NCBI RefSeq assembly: GCF_027579695.1
Contig: NC_083577.1
Coordinates: forward strand, 43,378,198-43,442,197
Direction of reading: 5' to 3'
DNA: 64,000 nt
From: Neoarius graeffei
Lineage: Eukaryota; Chordata; Actinopteri; Siluriformes; Ariidae
The position numbers and the translations under genes are program-made. The stretch's first letter is position 1, and each line of letters opens with the position of its first letter. This document shows positions 10,935 to 20,800 of this stretch, piece by piece. The notes beneath the pieces are model-generated. The model did no database searches. It saw nothing but the letters and a program-made list of their open reading frames with translations, and had not been told where the DNA came from.

Positions 10935-13900
10935 GTAATATTTGAGTGTGCGCTTTTGACTAATCAATATTGTTGTGTATCAGGAAAAGACTATTTATTT
11001 TATTATTTGATTTTTTTGTTGTTATTTATTCTAAGTAATGACGTCTTACAATAATTTAAACCCTATTAATGAATATATAATTAGAATCTATACTTTGAGT
11101 CTGCCTATGTATTTGGTATTTTGGCAGTAGACACATGTTCACAGGTAGATAATTTTTTATATATATATATATATATATAAAACACAATACAACAAGAGTA
11201 TATACAGTGCCCTCCACAATTATTGGCACCCCTTGTAAAGATTAGTAAAAAAGTTTAGAATTGCTCTGTATTCTCCAACCTTATAAAATATTATAGAAGA
11301 AGACTCAATGCTGTTTTACAGACAAAGGGAGGTTGTACAATGTATTAAATGCAGAGGTGCCAATAATTCTTGCATGTGTTTTTGCTGAAAATAAGTATTT
11401 CTTGATGTGGGATTCGTTTTTCTCTGAATAAACTGATTTCAATTAAAAGTTGGATGTTTCTCATTTTTTCAGTGTGAGATGAAGCTACTTTACCAAAAGG
11501 TGGATTTTTTCTAACCCTTTTTACTCATCTTTACAAGGGGTGCCAATAATTGTGGAGGGCACTATATATACTTTCACTGTATTGTGAATATAATGTTGTA
11601 AGTCTATTGTAATACTATCTGTACTGTATTGTAAATTCTGTATTGTAAATCTCATTATTAATGGGCTACTTTTGCATGTGACAGTAAATGTATTACAGAT
11701 AATGTATTTATATATATTATGTATTTGGATTTAAACTTCTCTATGTGTTGCAATCCTTTAGTTAGCAGCAGATGCTCTTTGCAAGTATAATATTACTTAT
11801 GCATCCTTTTATGTTGTAATGCCACACAACCTACTCTGTAGTGTATGTTGCACTTGTATGGGTGTATTGGGGCTGTGTGAGTTTTTAAGCTCAGTGCTCC
11901 CTTAATGCTCACTTTATTAACTACACAGAACCTGTTGGCGTACTTTGATATGTAGATATATCTAGCTATACAGTTGTACCTGAGTATCGCTATGCAGCAA
12001 CGACAGCTCATCTTCTTCATGCACAGTGTGTGTTTGAGCAGTGGTAGATATCTGCACAAAGAAAGACAGTAAGAAATACTACCATGTATCCTGTTATCTT
12101 CTGTTTTATGGATATTGTGGTCCTTCTGTTTTCTATTAAGTGAACAAAATATAATATACTGTGTGCACCTGAGTCAGTAGATTGTTGACATTTTTTACAA
12201 ACACATGTTCTGTGGATCTGGTTACTGAAGACGAATGAATGATTTGCTGTGATGTTCATGTTTTCTATAGTGATTTCTTTGACTCTTGGATTGCAAGTTA
12301 GTATTACACAGTCCATCTATGAAGTTGCCCAAGGTGACGAAGTGACCATAATGTGCAATTTTCAGCCTAAAAATCCCGTTAACCGATTCATTGTCATCTC
12401 ATGGACTGGTGAACCTGATGGGTCATTTGATGACGAAGAGGTATGAAATGTTGTCACAAGCTGGACAAGACAATACAGACAACTGCATAAATTATATTTT
12501 AAAAAGTTTTCCTTTTCTTAAGCCCTTCCTTTCCTGATATGCATACAGAATGAAATTAATGTGCTTTTCAAATAAGGAAACAATTTATTCTTTCCTTCTA
12601 ATACAGATTTCTTTTGGGACCTTCTATTCCAGTGATAACCATGTAGATATCGATCCACTGTACAAAGACAAAGCCCATATTCAAAGTGATATGAATGAAA
12701 AAGTGTCAACACTATTACTGAAGCAAGTCACTGTGCGAGAGAGCAGACGGATCAGATGTCTTGTCCAGATTCCTGGTGATGCAGAGGGAAAAACATCAGA
12801 TTCAACGTCTCTTGTGGTCCTGGGTGAGAATGTGTTCATCATATCTGTAGTTAATCATAGATCATTTTGCAGCATTCTTAAAGTTATTATGCTGGTTTGC
12901 ATGTGGACATAAATGCATAAAGAAAAACACAATGTTCACGACACTGTAGTTATGAAGTGGATGTGTTTCTCTGACCTAACCTCATGTGTACTGTGTTATT
13001 TGTTTCTGTTTGACAGTTGCACCATCAGATCCTGTCTGTAAGATTAAAGGCACTGCAGAGTATGGACACAATATCAGTTTGACTTGTGTCTCTGAAGAGG
13101 GTTCCCCAGCTCCCACCTACCAGTGGCAGAGCTATGATGTCAAAAACATCCCAAGACCATTTCCACCCAAAGCCACTGACAGTATGTGTGTGCTTTTACA
13201 AATTGTCCTATTTTATTTAACACAACTGTCATACATTGGATATTAAAAAAGTCTACACTTTTTTTGCTCAATGAATAAAAATTGCAGGGGGTTTTTATGA
13301 TGTAAAAAAAAAAATTAACCAAGATTAATCATGCCAGATTAATGTGATATAGCATGTTGGTCTGCAACCAACAAAATTCTAGTGACCATCAAAATTCATG
13401 TGAAAAACAAATAGAAACCTTTCAGTGGGGAAAAAAAAAATCAAAACTTACAATAACCTGGTTGTAACACACCCATTTATAATCGGGCATATGACTATGC
13501 TCAAAATTACACAATCGGATTCAAATTCATGTTCAACTGTAATTATCATACACGTCATGAATGAAAGTGAATAGACAAAAAGACAAGATACAAATTTATC
13601 AAAGAGGCTGCCAAGAGACCTATGGAAACATTAAATGAGCTGCAGGAATGTCTGGCAAGTACTGGTCACTCCCTGCATGTGACAACAATCTCTCATATTC
13701 TTCACATATCTGGGATATGGGATAGGGTGGCTAGATGGAAGCCCTTATTCACATACATACATACATACATACATACATACATACATACATACATACAGTA
13801 CATACATAGATCAATAACCCCAACTATGTGGCAAAATATATTATGGTCTGGTGAGATCAACTTAGAACTTTTTATGCATAATTCTAAAAGATATATTTAA

Positions 13901-16027
13901 CACAAAAATAAGACAGCTTATCATCCAAATGATGCCATGCATATGAAGAAGCATGGTGGTGACAGCATCATTCTTTGGAGCTGCTTTTCTTCAGCTGAGA
14001 CTGGGGCTCTACTCAAGATAGAGGGAATAATGGATAGCTCCAACTACCAATCTATTTTGGTACAAAACCTGCAGGCCTCTGTATGACAGCTAAAAATGAA
14101 GAAGAATGTTACCTTCCAGCAAAATAACAACCTAAAACACAAATCTAAGTCAACAAAGGAATGGTTTTGGAAGAAGAAGATAAATGTATCGGAATAGCCC
14201 AGCCAGAACCCAGGTCTAAATTATTTCTTTTTTTTTTTTCTAAATAAATTTAATAAATTTATTTATTTATTTTAAATTTAGAATGACTTGAAGAGGTCTG
14301 TGTATAGGCAATCCCCCTGCAATCTGATAGATCTGGAGCATTTTTGCATGGAATAGTGGAATATAATTGCCAATTCAAGATATGTTTTGTTAGACTCTTT
14401 TTCAAAAATACTGACTGCTGGTATTATAAGCAAAATGGTGTGTTAACAAAGTACAATGTGGCAGAAAGTATGTGGACACCTGACACTGTAATGAACATAC
14501 CATTCCAGATTTAGTCCCCCTTTGCTGTTTAGAATAACAGCATAACTTTCACTCCACCAATAGGACCTCCTCTAATACAATAACCTCCACTCTTCTCGGA
14601 AGGCTTTCCATAGATTTTGGAGTGTGGCTATGGAGCTCTGGCATGATTTATCTTGGTTTCATTTTTTGCATCACAAAAACTTGCAATCTTAACAGGGGTG
14701 TGTATACTTTTTATATCTAGTGTACATGTATAAGACTGTGACATAATTTCATTTCTCCCAACTCCTGAACAGAGGATGGAGTGCTTTCTCTGTTCAATGT
14801 GTCAATGGACACATCAGGTTACTACATTTGCACATCAGCCAATAAGATTAGGTCTGCAAAGTGCAACCTCACCTTGTCAGTCATGCCCCGTGAGTGATCC
14901 CTTACACTTTCCCTTACTTTACAGAACTGTCCAGAGCTGCATTTCCCAAACACATAGAAGCATAGAGATTTTTTATTAAGTCTGATCACATTTATCCTTA
15001 CCACCCATGTTAATGTCTACCTGATCTTTGCAGCTACTATGCAAATTGGAACTACAGCAGGAATCATTGGAGGCTGCGTTGCTGGAGTTGCAGTGCTTGT
15101 ACTACTAATTTACTGCTGCTGTAGAGACAAAGATCAGCCAGAGGAATTTGCCATGGAGTAAGATTTATTCATAGAAACTCTTATGATCATGAGAATGTAA
15201 TCCCAGTGTTTTACCCCAAAACTGTTTTTTTTTTTCCAGGAACAAAAATTATGTGCTCTTTTCACTAAATGTAGTCTCTTTTATTTAGACCTCCAGTGAT
15301 AGAATACCATGACGTTCCAAAGCAAGAGAAGCAAGAAGATGGTTCTGGAGATGTAAGAAAGACTAGTATTGAAGGTCATATTGACCAGAGAGAGAGGTAT
15401 GAGATGACGGCTGAAAAGGACAATGATTGTAATTTTAATCGACGGTTTGATTGTGCTGATCATCATAAAGATGAACATTCTGGGAGGTATGATGACCGCA
15501 GGAACATCGACAGTAGAGGTCATAATGAAGACCACAGAGAACGTTCTGATGACCGCAAATATTATTCCAATGACCAGCAGAATCACTATGATGATCGCAG
15601 AAGTCAATATGATGATCTCAGAGATCAATATAATGATCAACAAAATCAATATGATGGCCGCGGGGATTGTTTCAGTGATCAGCAGGATCGCTACGTTGAT
15701 CACAGAGATCCTTATGATAATCGTCAGGATCGCTTTGATGATCACAGAGATCGTTACAATAATCGACAAGAACATTACAGCGATCTCAGGGATCGTTATG
15801 ATAATATGCATGATCGCTATGACAGTGGCAGAGGTCACTACCGCCAGAACTACTATGATGATGACAGAAATAGGTTTGATGACCGCAGAGAAGATTATGA
15901 TGATCGCCAGAGTCGCTATGACAACTACAGATATCGTTATGACGATCACCAGGATCACTATAATGACCACAGAGATCGTCGTGAGCGCCAAGATCAATAC
16001 AGGCCTACTGATCGTCATGATCATTAG
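10883..16027 (+). CDS. gpa33: gpa33, cell surface A33 antigen homologue (whole gene)
   Basis: Coding exons are 10883-10934, 12271-12440, 12607-12823, 13017-13181, 14773-14889, 15034-15157 and 15289-16027. All junctions are GT-AG and in phase, and the total is 1584 nt (527 aa). Residues 1-24 form a signal peptide. A V-type Ig domain has cysteines 46 and 125. A C2-type Ig domain has cysteines 170 and 221 plus an extra pair at 154 and 232, and contains EEGSPAP and DTSGYYICTS, both very close to mammalian GPA33. The transmembrane helix is about 247-267, followed by CCCR, a likely palmitoylation site. GPA33 is an intestinal epithelial surface protein of the CTX/JAM group. The tail (about 282-527) is far longer than the mammalian one and is built of 7-residue repeats. 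The neighbours pou2f1 and ildr2 match human 1q24. Confidence 0.9.
11205..11563. mobile_element. Tc1/mariner-type MITE
   Basis: Terminal inverted repeats of more than 30 bp (CAGTGCCCTCCACAATTATT at the left, its complement at the right) are flanked by TA. No coding frame. It lies in intron 1 of gpa33. Confidence 0.9.
12271..12440 (+). CDS. gpa33: gpa33 exon 2 (end of signal peptide, first half of V domain)
   Basis: Acceptor TTTTCTATAG, donor GTATGA. Encodes residues 18-74 including the first V-domain cysteine (VTIMC, residue 46). Confidence 0.9.
12607..12823 (+). CDS. gpa33: gpa33 exon 3 (second half of V domain)
   Basis: Encodes residues 75-146 with RIRCLVQ supplying the second V cysteine (125). 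The usual D-x-G-x-Y-x-C motif before this cysteine is replaced by RESRRIRC, a departure from canonical V domains. Donor GTGAGA, phase 1. Confidence 0.9.
13017..13181 (+). CDS. gpa33: gpa33 exon 4 (first half of C2 domain)
   Basis: Encodes VAPSDPVCKIKG through the TDK junction, with cysteines 154 and 170 and W183. Acceptor TTTGACAG, donor GTATGT. Confidence 0.92.
13231..14727 (+). mobile_element. Degenerate Tc1-like transposon in gpa33 intron 4
   Basis: The ends ATTGGATATTAAAAAAGTCT (left) and GTATACTTTTTATATCTAGT (right) are imperfect inverted repeats. The plus strand between them keeps fragments of a Tc1-type transposase (for example an ILWSC-like word near 13970 and FQQNNNLKHKS near 14115) broken by stops and frameshifts. 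A short piece of another Tc1-type repeat (AGAAAGTATGTGGACACCTG) follows at about 14462. Confidence 0.65.
13755..13797. repeat. (ACAT)n microsatellite
   Basis: About ten CATA/ACAT units inside the Tc1-like relic. Confidence 0.85.
14773..14889 (+). CDS. gpa33: gpa33 exon 5 (second half of C2 domain)
   Basis: Encodes KDGVLSLFNVSMDTSGYYIC and the following strand, with cysteines 221 and 232. Acceptor CTGAACAG, donor GTGAGT, phase 1. Confidence 0.92.
15034..15157 (+). CDS. gpa33: gpa33 exon 6 (transmembrane)
   Basis: Encodes a glycine-rich helix (GIIGGCVAGVAVLVLLIY) followed by CCCR and an acidic stretch. Acceptor TTTGCAG, donor GTAAGA, phase 2. Confidence 0.92.
15289..16027 (+). CDS. gpa33: gpa33 exon 7 (extended repeat tail)
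   Basis: Acceptor TTTTATTTAG; A completes the GAA codon and the frame runs to TAG at 16025. It begins EPPVIEYHDVPKQEKQED, then from about 15480 on is made of about 25 units seven residues long, such as YDDRRSQ, YDDLRDQ, FDDHRDR and YDNRQDR. The repeat is very rich in Tyr, Asp and Arg and should be disordered. The complementary strand also lacks stops across this exon, as a by-product of GAT/GAC/CGC codon use. Confidence 0.88.
15480..16020 (+). repeat. gpa33: 21-bp coding minisatellite in gpa33 tail
   Basis: The tail repeats with a 21-base period (7 codons), with consensus near TAY GAY GAY CGC AGA GAT CRY. Units differ at many third positions and some first positions, so this is an old array rather than a fresh expansion. 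Confidence 0.85.
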
Positions 16028-16546
16028 GAAGATTGTCACTGTTACAATGACCAGTGAAATTTATGTGGAGACTTATAATGGGTAATTGTAAGGAAGATAC
16101 CTAATTTACTTTTGAAGATGGTAGTTACATGTTGTTAATTTGTTTGCAATCACTGTTATGTATTATAATGACATTGCAAAAGAGGTTTGGCCTGTAGTTT
16201 CAAATTGATTCACTTTTGGGGTAACTGTTGTTTTTTTTGTTTAATTATTAGATGAAAAATTATATATTTGTCATGTGATCTTTGGATATGTACTCTCATT
16301 CCAGTGGCACTGTCGTACACTACTAGGAAGCACAATGTAGAGGTTTGGACTCGACTGATTATATACAATGCTGATGTGTTTGTTGGTAGAAAATATGTAG
16401 AAATATTTCTAATAGTGGGCAGAATGTTATTATTAGCAACAATTATGTTACCAAAAATACTAATGCATAGCATTAGCAACTATCCTTACAATAGCGTTGT
16501 AAGGAACTGTGCATCACTGCTTATCAAAATTGCTAATTAAAATGTA

Positions 16547-17075
16547 CACTACCGTTCAAAAGTTTGGGGTCACCCAGACAATTTTGCGTTTTCCATGAAA
16601 AGTCACACTTTTATTTACCACCATAAGTTGTAAAATGAATAGAAAATATAGTCGAGACATTTTTCTGGCCATTCTGAGCATTTAATCGACCCCACAAATG
16701 TGATGCTCCAGAAACTCAATCTGCTCAAAGGAAGGTCAGTTTTATAGCTTCTCTAAAGAGCTCAACTGTTTTCAGCTGTGCTAACATGATTGTACAAGGG
16801 TTTTCTAATCATCCATTAGCCTTCTGAGGCAATGAGCAAACACATTGTACCATTAGAACACTGGAGTGAGAGTTGCTGGAAATGGGCCTCTATACACCTA
16901 TGGAGATATTGCACCAAAAACCAGACATTTGCAGCTAGAATAGTCATTTACCACATTAGCAATGTATAGAGTGGATTTCTGATTAGTTTAAAGTGATCTT
17001 CATTGAAAAGAACAGTGCTTTTCTTTCAAAAAATAAGGAAATTTCAAAGTGACCCCAAACTTTTGAACGGTAGTG
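16547..17075. mobile_element. MITE with CACTACCGTTCAAAAG ends
   Basis: Inverted ends CACTACCGTTCAAAAGTTTG and complement are flanked by TA, as for Tc1/mariner MITEs. This family is common in fish. It lies in the presumed 3' UTR or downstream flank of gpa33. Confidence 0.9.
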
Positions 17076-17234
17076 TATATTATCGAGATTATTTGAATGT
17101 ATAAGCCTAATGAAAACAGTTCTGATTTTATTTTTCCTTGATGGATGTGCCTATTTTCGAAGATGGGTAGTGTACGTAAAGTGATGTCCAACTTTTGTTT
17201 TTTATAACGTCTCCTATATTCAGTTTATTAATTG

Positions 17235-17240
17235 AATAAA
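17235..17240 (+). terminator. gpa33: Possible gpa33 polyadenylation signal
   Basis: AATAAA, followed about 20 bases later by an AT-rich stretch. It would give a 3' UTR of about 1.2 kb including the MITE. Other earlier signals cannot be excluded. Confidence 0.4.
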
Positions 17241-17481
17241 GCGTGTAAAGATTAAAAACGTGCATACAAGCATACTTTATTGGACAATCTGTGATTTAAA
17301 CACAGTAGTAAGCCCTAGTTCTCGATGTGTGCCCCCTGTGTAAAATGGTACATTCCACTCTCTTCTCGGTCTCTCTGATGTTAATCCATCTGCTTCACTG
17401 AGTGAAGAATGAGGCTGGAACAAGGGTCTGAGGAAACAAGAAGACCAGATACCTGTACATTTATTTGCTTTAAATTGGACA

Positions 17482-17527
17482 ATGAGATTTATATCGAGTC
17501 ATTGGATGTCCGTTGTACTTATTTCAC
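17482..17527 (+). CDS. ildr2: ildr2 exon 1 (signal peptide, inferred)
   Basis: Encodes MRFISSHWMSVVLIS plus one base before the strong donor GTAAGT. Joined to exon 2 it gives a leader running into CLHVTVKDDKK, similar in length and layout to the mammalian ILDR2 leader. No other phase-1 leader candidate was found upstream of exon 2, but the exon is too short to be certain. Confidence 0.55.
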
Positions 17528-17828
17528 GTAAGTCTTTCAAACTATTATTTGCAGAAGAAGGTGTAAAACCTGAGAAGTGTGCAACAGGTTGATCCCACAG
17601 TTCAGCTTTACTGTCTGTTTTCCACGTGTTTATGCTCCTCACTGATTGTATGAGATGCACCCTGGATTACACTGGAAAGGGAGACACTGATTAAAAAAAA
17701 AAGAAAAAAAAGAGTGAGCTAATAAAGATTTAAAAATCCAAAAATGCAGGTCTGCTAGGTCTGGTGTGTTTTCCAAACAGTATAGCTTGCCTTGTGTGTC
17801 TCTGTGTGCACATTTCAAAAGCAGGCAT

Positions 17829-17859
<31 letters not shown>

Positions 17860-20800
17860 TTTTTGCTGACCCAAAAGTGAATGTTCTTCAGTGAGGAATT
17901 GTGGCAGAAGATGAATGCCTCCTTCAGGCTGAGAGACCACAGGAATGAGCCTACATTGTATCAGATCTGTCTCAGAAGTGGTTAAAGTCTGATTCTATTT
18001 CCTGTGTCTCTTAATAAATCCATTACTTGCCCTTGCTTTCATAAGGATGGAAAATCTCACTTTGACCTACTTTGTTGATTTCAATACAGGATCTGCCATA
18101 ATTTTGCATATATAAGGCAAGTTAAACTTGATTAAAAAATACTAATAAATTAAAAAAAAAAGATTTTATTCATAAAATATGTTCCACATGGTTGACATTG
18201 TTTGAGATCTGGCCATCAGTATGATTTCAAATTGCTCTTCTTGTGACAAATGCATGCTTCAAGATTATCTGAAAAATGAAAATAAACATGTTCATTTCCC
18301 CATGTATGGAAACTTATGGCCCACCCTGTAGAATGGTCAGATTATAAAAAGAATATTAGTGCTTTACAGTAATGCAGTTTTTTGAAAGTTTTAAACAATT
18401 TTTTTTCTTTTTTTACTACTGTGAAAAATAGTTTGTTGCACAGGTTAAAGCAAGTTAAGCTCTTCCTGTACTAAAATATAATTCCTTGTAATGGTTCTTT
18501 TCAAATTCCTTTTATTTAATTGGGCATTCACGATTGACCGGGTTAGTGGATTTATCTTATTGGTGGGTTTTAACACCAACCCCTCCACCACCACCACCAC
18601 CTTGTGCTGGGTCTTATTGGGTGGGGGTTCTCCATAATGACGAACAATGAATCAGGCTGACAACAAAAGGAGAAAGAGACAGTCTTTACTGCCCTGGCTA
18701 GGAGACTCAGAAAATGGAGGCTACATCGGTGGTCAGCTTTAGTCTGATCATGGTCAAGTGGGGTTTTTACCATTTATTATATAGACCTCAAGTGGAAACA
18801 GGTCTCAAACAGGTCTGTTCTAAACAGATCTTAAAACAGGGTTCACCTTTTTGAATTGTGAAATGTGGCTCCAGAGTTATGCAGCGTCTGAGTGCCTTGC
18901 CCAGAGTCCTCCTGTTATTTCCTCTTGTTTAGGAATTTTTAGATCTCAACAGCACCACCACACTAGATGAACAGCAGACCGTGACCTCTCTAAATTGACA
19001 AAAAAAAAAAACCTACCTCATTTGCCCCCCTACACACACACACACACACACAGTCAGGAATTTTACTTAATTACACAGCCACAAACAAACAAAAACACAC
19101 ACACACACACACACACACTAAGCAGGTCCTCCTTCTTTTGATTCTGTCCAGCTTGCTATTTGGTAATCTCCCACGCAGCTGAACAAATACAAGTACAGTC
19201 TTTCATGGACAGACACACACACACAGTGGATGACTAGGTCCAGATGTTTTTAGGTGTTTGTGTTTTCAGGTTATCATTTTCTATTTGTTCTGTTTGGTTT
19301 TTTTTTTGTGTGTGTGTCTTTTTTTTTTTTTTAAAGCTGAGAGAGGATTTTGCTCAGAATGAAGGCAAAAGCCATGTTCATGTCTTTGTTTTAATTTAAT
19401 ACTAGCCAGTGAATGTACACAGATTGGAACATAATCAAATATCAAAAGTACTCATTTTCAGAGTTAAAGCCGTTATAGGATTTATAACATGAGAGTTGCC
19501 GAAAATATAATCTGCAATGCTTATAGTACCTTCTAAATATACTGGATATTCAGAAGTTATTCTCTTGAATGAAGTTAGATTCAACCATACTGTGTTCGTT
19601 TCCTTAATTCAAGGCAGTAAGCTGTCTTTTACCATTCTATTGAATCATTCTGTTGAATTCCATCCAAATTCATGGATAGTGTCAAATCATCTGATCCTCT
19701 CCTCTCTGTTTTTTTCCAGGGTTGACTTGCTACTGTCTTCATGTGACGGTAAAGGATGATAAGAAGTTTGCCATGCTGTTTTCCTCTGTGGTGCTGCAGT
19801 GCCAGTACAACACCCACTCCATCAATCCCCCTGTGGTGCAGTGGTGGTATAAGTCTTACTGTACAGACCGAACCAGAGAGTCATTTACCTTCTCTGAGAC
19901 TCTGGGAGCCTATAGCTCGAAGCCGGGGGCCAATAGCCACTTGGAATGCTCCGATAAAAGTCGTACTGTCCAAATCGTGGCCTCCAAGCAAGGAGAATCC
20001 TTGAAGCTGGCTAAACAATATAAAGGCAGAGATATCTCCATTATCAACAGTAATGTATCCTAATCTTGGTCAAATGGCCATTTGATGTATCTGTTCATTT
20101 AATATAAGACAATATATGCACAATGCCAGATAAAGATGCCTGTATAGTACTCCGGTAGAGGTTTAATTTGGATAAGCATAAAACAGCAATTCTGAATTGG
20201 TCCCACACAGGATGTAATTATTAGGGCAATACTAAATGTGATGACTTAAAAGGAGGGAGCTAGCCTGGTTAATGACTAATCAGTGACATCATCTGGATTG
20301 TTTCAGATGCTGCATGAAAGGGGAACCAACCAGCTTGAGGTGTTTTGATTTAAATTCAAAAGCATGTTTGGGGCAGATAAATTTTAGATAGATTTTAGAT
20401 AGAATCGCACACCATTAGCTGAAATGTGATGATTTTGTTTAATCACATTTAATCCTACACTAGTTTCAGTGGAAATATAATCTCAAAACATACAGTGTAT
20501 TTGTCTTGGTGATTGGGGTTGTGTTTGTGTAATCTGTCTTTACAGGAAATGCTGGCAATTGTGTTCTACTTTTCCTGTTCCCTAAATAGGGCACAATTTT
20601 TCTCTGGACTATACAATGGTCAGGCTCTGGCCTCAATGAGGAATACTTTCAGCTCTTCTGTTCCTCACAAAACACCCCACATCACTCCTTATCAAAAACA
20701 AACACACTCCCCCATGCCTTTACTAAACAAAGTATTATTATCCCCTTTATTTAGCAGCAAAGCACAGGATTGCACATTTTATACATTATGCATAAATCAT

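Noticed and set aside
12017-12316. Minus-strand 99-aa frame over gpa33 exon 2
   Set aside because: Shadow of the real exon on the other strand.
15281-16039. Minus-strand 252-aa membrane-like protein
   Set aside because: Mirror of the gpa33 repeat codons; no start context, splice support or family.
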